A model generated the notes under the pieces. The model worked only from the letters and a program-made list of their open reading frames with translations, was not told where the DNA came from and ran no database searches. Positions 1 through 6,370 of a stretch of 9,203 bases of DNA are shown here, piece by piece. Source of the DNA: Anaerolineales bacterium UBA6663. Its GTDB lineage: Bacteria; Chloroflexota; Anaerolineae; Anaerolineales; UBA6663. Position 1 is the first letter of the stretch, and the number at the start of each line of letters is the position of its first letter. Position numbers and translations under genes: made by a program. Where the stretch lies: NCBI GenBank assembly GCA_002455335.1, contig DKKP01000089.1, positions 1-9,203 on the forward strand, written 5' to 3'.

Positions 1-1
1 C

Positions 2-37
2 GCCGCGCGCCAGGTGCTGGCCGACACGCGCCGCTGA
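2..37 (+). CDS. possible C-terminal tail of an upstream gene (partial)
   Basis: The frame beginning at base 2 reads Ala-Ala-Arg-Gln-Val-Leu-Ala-Asp-Thr-Arg-Arg and stops at TGA 35-37. The composition is that of an ordinary bacterial C-terminus. Only about 11 residues are visible, so no family can be named. The frame beginning at base 1 also stays open, to TGA 73-75, so the choice of frame is uncertain. Confidence 0.25.
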   Translation, partial: AARQVLADTRR

Positions 38-68
38 CCATCGGCCTCAAGCCGATGACAGAAGTCAT

Positions 69-106
69 GGTTTGACTGGCCAGGGAGTCACCTTCTGGCC
101 AGAACC
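69..106 (+). repeat. hairpin with two CTGGCCAG palindromes
   Basis: The 8-bp palindrome CTGGCCAG occurs at 76-83 and 95-102, separated by 11 nt. Flanking GGTT (69-72) and AACC (103-106) extend the pairing, with a 3-nt bulge on the left arm. It follows the putative upstream stop codon and could be a 3'-end hairpin of that gene. No T-run follows, so it is not a convincing intrinsic terminator. Binding by a regulator is equally possible. Confidence 0.35.
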
Positions 107-117
107 GCCTCGTTTCA

Positions 118-149
118 CTATTGCAACGTATAGCAAGTTATTGCATACT
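118..149 (+). promoter_or_regulatory. promoter and operator for the regulator pair
   Basis: A promoter-like pair TTGCAA (121-126) and CATACT (144-149) has an ideal 17-bp spacer; each hexamer matches the consensus at 4 of 6 positions. The spacer holds ATAGCAAGTTATTGCA (130-145), which differs at only two positions from ATAGCAAACTATTGCA (1462-1477) in the perfect operator before the cytochrome operon. A repressor bound here would block RNA polymerase directly. Since the ArsR gene lies downstream, this suggests autoregulation (inference). The implied start near 156 leaves a leader of about 65 nt. Confidence 0.55.
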
Positions 150-220
150 GTTGGCCTACAGCCGCCGCTGTCGCCAGTTGTGGTCAGGTATTGTGAGGAT
201 TCTCCGAAAGCGAGCATGCG

Positions 221-979
221 ATGGATGACCTTCTGACGACCAAGGAACTGCAGGATCTGCTCAAGATCGACCGCACCACGGTCTACCGGATGCTCAACGA
301 TGGGCGTCTGACGGGCGTCAAGGTCGGCGGGCAGTGGCGATTTCCGCGGAAGGATGTCGAGGCCCTGCTCTCGGGCCGTTCAAGCGAGCCGGTCGAGGCG
401 CTGGTGAGCACCGACATCCTGCCCGTCCACTGCATCCAGGGCATCCAGGACGTCTTTGCCGAGGTCGCCGGGCTCGGCGCGGTGACCACCACACCCGAAG
501 GCGAGACCCTCACCACGATCAGCAATGCCTGCCCGTTCTGCCAGCTGATCCTTTCATCTCCGAGCGGCCGAGAGGCCTGCACGGAATCCTGGCGGCGCCT
601 GGCGCACAAGCCCGAACACCGTACCCCGTTTGTCTCCTGTCACGCCGGTCTGCAATACGCGCGGGCCCGGATCGAGATCGAGGGCAGTTTCGCCGCGATG
701 CTGGTCGCCGGGCAGTTTCACGCCCAGGTCCCGGCGCCGGCCGAGGAAACGGAGCGGATCAAGGAACTGGCCGAGAAACACGGGCTCGATGCGGAAGCGC
801 TGGCCGAGGCAGCGCGCGACCTGCCGGTGTTGAGCGCCAGGCACCGCGACCGGATCGGCTCGTGGTTGGAGACCGTGGCCCAGACCTTCGAGAGCATCGG
901 GCACGAGCGCGCCGACCTGACGCGCCGCCTTCAGCGCATCGCCGAGATGAGCGCGATCCCGGCGCCGCGGACGTTTTAG
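221..979 (+). CDS. HTH (excisionase-type) + PocR-domain transcriptional regulator
   Basis: This 252-residue cytoplasmic protein is a predicted DNA-binding sensor. Residues about 3-52 match the short excisionase/MerR-like HTH family, with LTTKELQDLL, then DRTTVYRMLNDGRL, then VGGQWRFPRKDVEALL. Residues about 70-225 look like a PocR ligand-sensing domain. It has the cysteine pattern C104-x2-C107, C120 and C140-His141, followed by Ala-Gly-Leu and later Ala-Gly-Gln-Phe. PocR domains sense small metabolites in other regulators, and in some the cysteines may bind a metal or redox cofactor; the ligand here is unknown. The gene is only 7 nt upstream of the ArsR gene and very probably co-transcribed with it. 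The ATG at 221 starts right at the HTH, although its ribosome binding site is weak. It may activate or fine-tune the cytochrome operon, but its target is inferred only from position. Confidence 0.85.
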   Translation: MDDLLTTKELQDLLKIDRTTVYRMLNDGRLTGVKVGGQWRFPRKDVEALLSGRSSEPVEALVSTDILPVHCIQGIQDVFAEVAGLGAVTTTPEGETLTTISNACPFCQLILSSPSGREACTESWRRLAHKPEHRTPFVSCHAGLQYARARIEIEGSFAAMLVAGQFHAQVPAPAEETERIKELAEKHGLDAEALAEAARDLPVLSARHRDRIGSWLETVAQTFESIGHERADLTRRLQRIAEMSAIPAPRTF

Positions 980-986
980 GTCAGCC

Positions 987-1331
987 ATGACGACCCCGGA
1001 AGTCTTCCAGCTCCAGGCCGAATTCTGCCAGCGGATGAGCAACGCCAGCCGTCTGCAGGTGCTCAATGCACTCCGGAGCGGCCCAAGCTGCGTCAGCGAC
1101 ATCGCCGCAGCCACGGGGATCGCGCCGTCAGCCGTGTCGCGGCACCTGGCCGTGCTGCGCGGCGGCGGCCTGGTGGCCGCTGAGCGCAAGGGGCAGGAAG
1201 TGGTTTACGCCATCGTCAACCCCAAGGTCGCCGAGATCTGCGACCTCATGCGCTCGGTGTTGGCCGAGCAACTCCGGCTGCGCGCCTCGGTGGCCGAAGC
1301 GTTCGAATCCGACCTCTCTCAACCCCACTGA
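987..1331 (+). CDS. ArsR-family winged-helix transcriptional repressor
   Basis: This 114-residue protein is a compact ArsR/SmtB-type winged helix. Residues 17-31 (MSNASRLQVLNALRS) form the typical helix before the HTH. IAAATGIAPSAVSRHLAVLR (39-58) is the recognition HTH, and the wing follows (VAAERKGQEVVYAIVNP). Members of the family usually bind inverted repeats and release DNA on binding metals, metalloids, or through cysteine persulfidation. It has three cysteines: C14, C35 (just before helix 3, where ArsR proper has its Cys-Val-Cys motif) and C85 in the last helix. These could form a dithiol redox or persulfide switch, but they do not line up with the BigR/SqrR cysteine pair as I recall it. 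It sits 7 nt after the PocR regulator and 158 nt before the first possible start of the cytochrome gene. The matched palindromes at both promoters are its likely operators. The family call is firm; the inducer is unknown. Confidence 0.9.
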   Translation: MTTPEVFQLQAEFCQRMSNASRLQVLNALRSGPSCVSDIAAATGIAPSAVSRHLAVLRGGGLVAAERKGQEVVYAIVNPKVAEICDLMRSVLAEQLRLRASVAEAFESDLSQPH

Positions 1332-1385
1332 GCGGTCCCGGGCCCTTTCTGCCGGTTGACATCCTCCGTTTCAGCCCTTTTCGTT

Positions 1386-1401
1386 TGTGAGTTTTGTCAC
1401 A
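1386..1401 (+). promoter_or_regulatory. CRP/FNR-superfamily binding box
   Basis: TGTGA (1386-1390), six bases, then TCACA (1397-1401) is an exact match to the classical CRP half-site arrangement. Its centre at 1393.5 is about 64 bp upstream of the start expected from the TATACT at 1446-1451, close to the positions used by class I activators. Because no good -35 hexamer is present, activator dependence is plausible. Many CRP/FNR relatives outside Enterobacteria use similar sites, so the actual factor is unknown. Confidence 0.5.
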
Positions 1402-1415
1402 GATCTGGGTGACAA
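1394..1415 (+). repeat. inverted repeat TTGTCAC-N8-GTGACAA
   Basis: A perfect 7-bp inverted repeat, TTGTCAC (1394-1400) and GTGACAA (1409-1415), overlaps the right half of the CRP-type box. The middle half-site could therefore be shared between two alternative dimer positions. This could be a second activator or repressor site. It has no T-run and is not a terminator of the ArsR gene. Confidence 0.4.
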
Positions 1416-1445
1416 CAGGCCTCCCCCGCCCTTGTTGCACGTCTC

Positions 1446-1451
1446 TATACT
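1446..1451 (+). promoter_or_regulatory. -10 element of the cytochrome operon promoter
   Basis: TATACT differs from TATAAT at one position. The region 17 bp upstream is C-rich (around 1423-1428) with no recognisable -35, which suits an activated promoter. Transcription would start around 1457-1461, inside the palindrome at 1453-1482, so a repressor bound there would block initiation. Confidence 0.45.
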
Positions 1452-1452
1452 G

Positions 1453-1482
1453 CTACTTGCAATAGCAAACTATTGCAAGTAG
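1453..1482 (+). promoter_or_regulatory. perfect 13-bp inverted-repeat operator (probable ArsR site)
   Basis: CTACTTGCAATAG (1453-1465), CAAA, then CTATTGCAAGTAG (1470-1482) is a perfect 30-bp palindrome. It lies just downstream of the -10 element and overlaps the predicted transcription start, a classic repressor position. Its core is nearly repeated at 130-145 before the regulator genes. The dyad size and location suit ArsR-family repressors; assignment to the ArsR gene next door is inference. Confidence 0.7.
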
Positions 1483-1558
1483 GTGCACGATGCGGCAGCG
1501 CGAGCGTAGCAGTGTTCGCCCCCACCGTGCCCGTTCTGCGTTCTCGGGGGCAGTGATT

Positions 1559-2989
1559 GTGAAAAACATTCGGATCTGGCTGACGGGCCTCATCGTAACC
1601 ATTGCGGCGATCGCCCTGCCCGTGATGGTCTTCAGCTCAAAACCGGTGCAGGCGAACGTCTCGCCGGCCGATGTGCTCCCGGTGCACGTGACTCACACCA
1701 GCCACGTCGACCTGATGCCTGGGCCTTACGCGACCGGGCAAGAGGTCACGCGGGCCTGCCTGACCTGTCATCCGAACGAAGCGACCGAGGTCATGGCGAC
1801 CAGCCACTGGACCTGGGAGAGCCAGCCCTTCACGATCGAGGGCCGAGAAGAACCTGTGACGATCGGCAAGATCAACCAGATCAACAACTTCTGCGTCAGC
1901 GCGATTGGCAACCAGAAGAGCTGCACCAGCTGCCACGTCGGTTATGGGTGGGAGGAAGGCACGGCCAACGCCAATCTCGAGGTCGCCGAGAACGTCGACT
2001 GCCTGGTCTGCCACGCGCAAGGCGGCTACGCCAAGGGCAGCTACGGCAACCCGGCCGAGGGAATCGATCTGGCCGTCGCTGCTCAGAGTGTGGCCGCGCC
2101 CAGCCGCGACAACTGCGGTGCCTGCCACTTCGACGGAGGCGGCGGCAACGGCGTCAAGCACGGCGACCTCGACTCGAGCCTGTCGTATCCGGTGGCCGAG
2201 ACTGACGTGCACATGGGCGAGCTCAACCTGCTCTGCACAGACTGCCATAGCACCCACGATCACGAGATCAAGGGCCGGCTGGTGGCAGACAACTACGTCG
2301 TCGCGCCCGAAGAGCAGGTCGCCTGCACCGACTGCCACGCCGCAGATGTCCACACCGACGAACGGCTCAACACCCACCTCGATGCCGTGGCCTGTCAAAC
2401 GTGCCACATCCCCTCGATGGCGACCCAGAACCCAACCAAGATGTACTGGGACTGGTCGACGGCCGGGCTCGAGCTGCAAGAGGACGAGCACTACACCTAT
2501 CTGAAGATCAAGGGCTCGTTCGAGTACGCCACAAACGTCCAGCCCGATTACCTGTGGTTCAACGGCAACCTGGCGTACCGCTACCTGCTCGGCGACACGA
2601 TCGACCCGACGCGGCCGACCATGATCAACCTGCCGGCCGGCGCCATCGACGACCCGACGGCCAAGATCTTCCCGTTCAAGATCCACGTCGCCAAGCAGCC
2701 GTACGACACCGTGCACGACTATCTGCTCGCGCCGATCACGGCCGGCCCGAACGGTTATTGGACCACTTTCGATTGGGACAATGCCTTCCGCCTGGCCGAG
2801 GAGCGCATGGGTTTGGCTTACAGCGGCGAATACAGCTTCACCGAGACGTGGATGTACTGGCCGACGACCCACATGGTCCAGCCGAGCGAAAACGCCCTGC
2901 AGTGCACGGATTGCCACAGCGCCAACGGGCGGCTCGACTGGGAGGCCCTGGGCTATCCCGGCGATCCGATGGATTGGGGCGGACGCTAA
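1559..2989 (+). CDS. octaheme c-type cytochrome, octaheme tetrathionate reductase family
   Basis: A predicted exported terminal reductase. In numbering from the ATG at 1490, eight CxxCH heme motifs start at C90, C145, C171, C209, C249, C279, C302 and C472. Family-like signatures are a SHWTWE segment after heme 1 and NNFC (C135) shortly before SCTSCHVGYGW at heme 2, plus a 170-residue heme-free stretch between hemes 7 and 8. Family members are known to reduce tetrathionate, nitrite and hydroxylamine in vitro and have a lysine-coordinated active-site heme; I cannot assign that lysine here. I chose GTG 1559 because it yields VKNIRIWLTG followed by a hydrophobic segment ending in ...VQA, a clean signal peptide or anchor. 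A G-run lies 8 nt upstream of it. ATG 1490 would add 23 Arg-rich residues and lies 7 bp after the operator. It is followed at 54 nt by its probable electron donor. The in vivo substrate is not proven. Confidence 0.87.
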   Translation: MKNIRIWLTGLIVTIAAIALPVMVFSSKPVQANVSPADVLPVHVTHTSHVDLMPGPYATGQEVTRACLTCHPNEATEVMATSHWTWESQPFTIEGREEPVTIGKINQINNFCVSAIGNQKSCTSCHVGYGWEEGTANANLEVAENVDCLVCHAQGGYAKGSYGNPAEGIDLAVAAQSVAAPSRDNCGACHFDGGGGNGVKHGDLDSSLSYPVAETDVHMGELNLLCTDCHSTHDHEIKGRLVADNYVVAPEEQVACTDCHAADVHTDERLNTHLDAVACQTCHIPSMATQNPTKMYWDWSTAGLELQEDEHYTYLKIKGSFEYATNVQPDYLWFNGNLAYRYLLGDTIDPTRPTMINLPAGAIDDPTAKIFPFKIHVAKQPYDTVHDYLLAPITAGPNGYWTTFDWDNAFRLAEERMGLAYSGEYSFTETWMYWPTTHMVQPSENALQCTDCHSANGRLDWEALGYPGDPMDWGGR

Positions 2990-3043
2990 GCCCCGACACC
3001 GTCAACGTTGTCGAACGATGATTGAGGTTCAGCGGAGTTTCTG

Positions 3044-5710
3044 ATGCGTCTTCCCCGCACCCCTGTCTGGATGATTGGTTTCGCGGCCGCCGGCCTGGCG
3101 CTGACCGCGGTCGTCGCCGTGCCCGTCGTCTGGGCCGGTCTGGCCTCGGCCCCGGCCGAGCAGGCCTCGCCCATGCACCCCACCTACCCGCTCCTCGACG
3201 CGCAGGGCCTCAACGTCCTCGAGAGCGGAGCGCCTGTGTCGACGATGAAGACTTGTGGCACCTGCCACGACACCGATTACATCGCCGCACACAGTTTTCA
3301 CGCCGACCTCGGCGCCAGCGAATCGCTGCCGGTCGGTCAATCAGCCGCCAGCCAGCCCTGGGAGCGCTCGACGGGCCTGTACGGCAACTGGGATCCGCTC
3401 ACCTATCGGTTCCTCTCGCCCGCCGGTGACAGCCGCATCGATCTGACCCCGACCGAGTGGGTGCAACTCAACGCCACGCGGATCGTCGGGGGTGGGCCGG
3501 CCGAGGCGATCGCCGGCCTTGAGATGAACTGCTTCCTGTGCCATACCACAAACCCAAGCAACGCCGAGCGCGCGGCCGCGATCAGCACCGGCGACTTCGC
3601 CTGGGCCAATACAGCGTCGTTGCTGGGTTCCGGGATCGTCAGCCAGACGGGCACCGGCTACGCGTACAACCCTGCGGCCTTCACCGCCGAGGGCGAACTC
3701 CAGCCCGCCTACGTCATGATCCACGACCCGAGCAACGCCAACTGCGCGCAATGCCATGGCCTGGCGCACAGCTCGCCCGAGCCGCTGACCACGGCCGGGC
3801 GCGACCTCGACCTGTGGCAGACCGCCACAACGGGCCAGATCGTATCGCCGCAGAAGATCTCGCAATCGGGCATGAACCTCGCCGACAAAGCCGAGCTAGC
3901 CTGGGCCTGGGATCTGCACGCTGAGCGCGGACTGACCTGCGTCGACTGCCATTACTCGCTCAACAACCCGGTGCTCGTACAGACCGGGTCGAAGTCGCAG
4001 CCCGACGGCATCCTCTTCGACCCGCGCCGCCTCGAGTTCGGCGAATACCTCCAGCGCCCGAGCCACCAATTCGCGCGCGGCCAGAGCGCCCAGTATGCAG
4101 TCGCGACCGACCTCGAGAGCGCCATGCGGCGTTGCGAGACCTGCCATGAGACGGCCGAGACCCATGCCTGGCTGCCGTACACCGAGCAACACATGAACGC
4201 GGTCGCCTGCGAGACCTGCCATATCCCCGAAATCCACGCCCCGGCCGTGCAATCGGTCGACTGGACCGTGTTGACGGCTGGCGCGGAGCCCGTGGTCGAG
4301 TGGCGCGGCGTCGAAGGCGACAGCGGCACGCTCTCCGACTTGATCACCGGGTATCAGCCCGTGCTCCTCACCCGCACGAACGTCGACGGCGGCTCGGCCG
4401 TGGCACCGTACAACCTGGTGACCGCCTGGTACTGGGTCTATGACGACCCTGCCGGGCCACGCCCTGTGCGGCTCGAGGATCTGCAGGCCGCGTACTTCAC
4501 GGGCGGAGCCTACAAGCCCGAGATCATCCGGGCGCTGGATACCGACGGCGACGGCGCACTTGTCGAAGCCGAACTGCGTCTCGACACCCCCGAGAAGCAA
4601 TCGGTCGTCGCCGGGCAGTTGACCGCGCTCGGGCTGCAGAACCCGCGCCTCTCGGGCGAGGTGCAGCCGTACAGCATCAACCACGGCGTGGTGCGCGGCG
4701 AGGCCGCCCTCCGCGAGTGCGTGACCTGCCACAGCGACGAGTCGCGGATCGGCGCAGCCCTCACGCTCTCGACAGGCGGCCCGACGGGCGTCGAGCCTGT
4801 GTTCGTCGGCGCGGCAAGCGCGCTGACCGACGGGACTGTCGCGCGCGGCGCCGCGGGCGGCTCAACCCTGACGTTCGCGCCGGCGACGATCGGCCTGTAT
4901 CAATTCGGCCATGACCGGGTTGATTGGGTCGACGGCTTTGGCTTGTTGGCCGTGCTCGGCGTGCTGGTCGGCGTGAGCGTGCACGGCGGTCTGCGCGTGG
5001 CGACGGCGCTGCGCCAGAAGCATGCGCACCCGGCAGGCTCGATCAAGCGCGTGTACATGTACTCGGTGTACGAACGCTTCTGGCACTGGTTCCAGACCTT
5101 CGCGATCTTGCTTCTGACCTTTACCGGCCTTGTGATCCATCGCCCCGACCTACTCGGCTGGGTCGGCTTTGCGCAGTCGGTCGTGGTGCACAACATCGTC
5201 GCCGTGTTGTTGGCGCTCAACGCCGCGCTCTCGCTCTTCTACCATCTGGTCAGCGGCGAGATCCAGACGTTCATCCCGCGCCCCTACGGGTTCTTCGACC
5301 AGGCCATCGTGCAGACCAAGTTCTATCTGCGCGGCCTGTTCAAGAACGAGCCGCATCCGTTCGAGAAAACCCGCGAGAAGAAGCTCAATCCGCTCCAGCA
5401 GATCACGTACTTCGGCATCCTCAACGTCCTGCTGCCGCTGCAGATCCTGACCGGCGCGGCGATGCTAGGCGTGCAGACCTTCCCGCAGGTGTCGACCTGG
5501 CTGGGCGGGCTGCCCTTCCTGGCGCCCTTCCACAGCCTTGTGGCCTGGATGTTCGCGGCCTTCATCATCATGCACGTCTACCTCACCACGACCGGGCACA
5601 CGCCCCTGGCGAACATCGAGGCCATGATGGTCGGCTGGGATGAGGTGCCCGTCAATGGCGAGACGCACGGGGCTGCCGATTCGGCGCCCCAACCCGCCCC
5701 GGGCGACTGA
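3044..5710 (+). CDS. heptaheme cytochrome c / cytochrome b561-type fusion, probable quinol-oxidising electron donor
   Basis: An 888-residue membrane electron-transfer protein. An N-terminal signal anchor (about 9-31) leads to a large outer domain with seven CxxCH motifs starting at C71, C163, C234, C299, C364, C389 and C559. The C-terminal part (about 631-860) has five predicted helices and resembles the cytochrome b of Ni/Fe-hydrogenase and thiosulfate reductase. It contains YERFWHW and candidate heme b histidines H681, H699, H716, H734, H830 and H844. Positive loops (651-669 and about 745-785) place the heme c domain outside. It would oxidise quinol in the membrane and pass electrons to the octaheme protein encoded just before it. 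The plan recalls the Geobacter b/c fusion CbcL, with seven c hemes in place of nine. An EF-hand-like loop, DTDGDGALVEAE (499-510), lies between hemes 6 and 7. The GGAG before ATG 3044 supports the start. Reverse electron flow is also possible. Confidence 0.85.
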   Translation: MRLPRTPVWMIGFAAAGLALTAVVAVPVVWAGLASAPAEQASPMHPTYPLLDAQGLNVLESGAPVSTMKTCGTCHDTDYIAAHSFHADLGASESLPVGQSAASQPWERSTGLYGNWDPLTYRFLSPAGDSRIDLTPTEWVQLNATRIVGGGPAEAIAGLEMNCFLCHTTNPSNAERAAAISTGDFAWANTASLLGSGIVSQTGTGYAYNPAAFTAEGELQPAYVMIHDPSNANCAQCHGLAHSSPEPLTTAGRDLDLWQTATTGQIVSPQKISQSGMNLADKAELAWAWDLHAERGLTCVDCHYSLNNPVLVQTGSKSQPDGILFDPRRLEFGEYLQRPSHQFARGQSAQYAVATDLESAMRRCETCHETAETHAWLPYTEQHMNAVACETCHIPEIHAPAVQSVDWTVLTAGAEPVVEWRGVEGDSGTLSDLITGYQPVLLTRTNVDGGSAVAPYNLVTAWYWVYDDPAGPRPVRLEDLQAAYFTGGAYKPEIIRALDTDGDGALVEAELRLDTPEKQSVVAGQLTALGLQNPRLSGEVQPYSINHGVVRGEAALRECVTCHSDESRIGAALTLSTGGPTGVEPVFVGAASALTDGTVARGAAGGSTLTFAPATIGLYQFGHDRVDWVDGFGLLAVLGVLVGVSVHGGLRVATALRQKHAHPAGSIKRVYMYSVYERFWHWFQTFAILLLTFTGLVIHRPDLLGWVGFAQSVVVHNIVAVLLALNAALSLFYHLVSGEIQTFIPRPYGFFDQAIVQTKFYLRGLFKNEPHPFEKTREKKLNPLQQITYFGILNVLLPLQILTGAAMLGVQTFPQVSTWLGGLPFLAPFHSLVAWMFAAFIIMHVYLTTTGHTPLANIEAMMVGWDEVPVNGETHGAADSAPQPAPGD

Positions 5711-5755
5711 GGCGCAAAGCGACACAGCCGGCGGCACGCCGCCGAAGGAGTTCCG

Positions 5756-6331
5756 ATGACCACGCTCACCAAATCGCCCCGGGCCGGCAGCCCAACCTGG
5801 CTCAAGATGCTGCGGCAGAGACCGCCAAAGGACTACGTGCATCCGTACCTGGGCGGGTTTCTTCTTGGGCTTGTGCTCTTTGCCGCGTTCTTCCTGACGG
5901 GCAACGGGCTCGGCGCCTCGGGCGGGCTCAACCGCTATCTGGTTTACGTCGAAGACATGTTCTTCCCCGAGCATGTCGACCGCACGCCCTACCTGCTCAA
6001 AATGGCCGGTGGCGACAAAGACCCGCTCGATGACTGGGTGGTGATGGTCGTGGCCGGCGCGATGCTCGGCGGCTTCACAGCCGGGTGGTGGAACGGCCGC
6101 CTGAAGATCGAGACCAACAAGGGCCCGCAGATCTCGGTGCGCACGCGCTGGCTGATGGCCTTTATCGGCGGTGCGTTCATGGGCTATGGAGCCCGGATGG
6201 CGCGCGGGTGCACGTCGGGCCTGGCGCTTTCGGGCGGCGCCGTGCTCTCGACCGGCGCCTGGGCCTTCATGTTCGCGGTGTTCGGTGGCGCGTATATGCT
6301 CGCCTATTTCGTCCGCAAGCTCTGGCAATAA
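5756..6331 (+). CDS. YeeE/YedE-family membrane protein, half of a probable thiosulfate/sulfur transporter
   Basis: This 191-residue membrane protein has about four helices (near 32-49, 94-112, 132-150 and 168-186). Its hallmark is GARMARGCTSG, with C152 as the only cysteine, followed by LALSGGAVLSTGAW. This matches the YeeE/YedE (sulfur transport) family, whose member TsuA carries thiosulfate through the membrane by way of conserved cysteines. Positive N- and C-termini and a positive loop at 113-131 suggest both ends are cytoplasmic. The length is about half of full-size TsuA-type proteins, and the next gene supplies a second YeeE unit, so the two probably assemble together. GGAG just before ATG 5756 supports the start. 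It follows the cytochrome b fusion by 45 nt in the same operon. The substrate (thiosulfate or another sulfur species) is inferred. Confidence 0.82.
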   Translation: MTTLTKSPRAGSPTWLKMLRQRPPKDYVHPYLGGFLLGLVLFAAFFLTGNGLGASGGLNRYLVYVEDMFFPEHVDRTPYLLKMAGGDKDPLDDWVVMVVAGAMLGGFTAGWWNGRLKIETNKGPQISVRTRWLMAFIGGAFMGYGARMARGCTSGLALSGGAVLSTGAWAFMFAVFGGAYMLAYFVRKLWQ

Positions 6332-6370
6332 CCGCGGCGACGCCCCGCCCTATCGAAGAGGCCCTCCACC

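Noticed and set aside
1356..1361. TTGACA as a -35 element
   Set aside because: It is a perfect -35 hexamer, but no -10-like sequence lies about 17 bp downstream.
1332..1380. terminator after the ArsR gene
   Set aside because: The short GGTCCCGGGCCC palindromes have no adequate stem plus T-run, so the regulator message may end elsewhere or read into the operon.
1637..2917. 426-codon open frame on the minus strand
   Set aside because: It lies wholly opposite the octaheme cytochrome gene, whose eight heme motifs prove the plus strand is coding. GC-rich codon use creates such shadow frames.
1559..2989. hydroxylamine oxidoreductase or NrfA-type nitrite reductase
   Set aside because: NrfA has five hemes. 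The NNFC...SCTSCHVGYGW region and the long gap before the last heme fit the OTR family better than hydroxylamine oxidoreductase.
3896..4732. 278-codon open frame on the minus strand
   Set aside because: It is antisense to heme motifs of the b/c fusion and shows no recognisable domain of its own.
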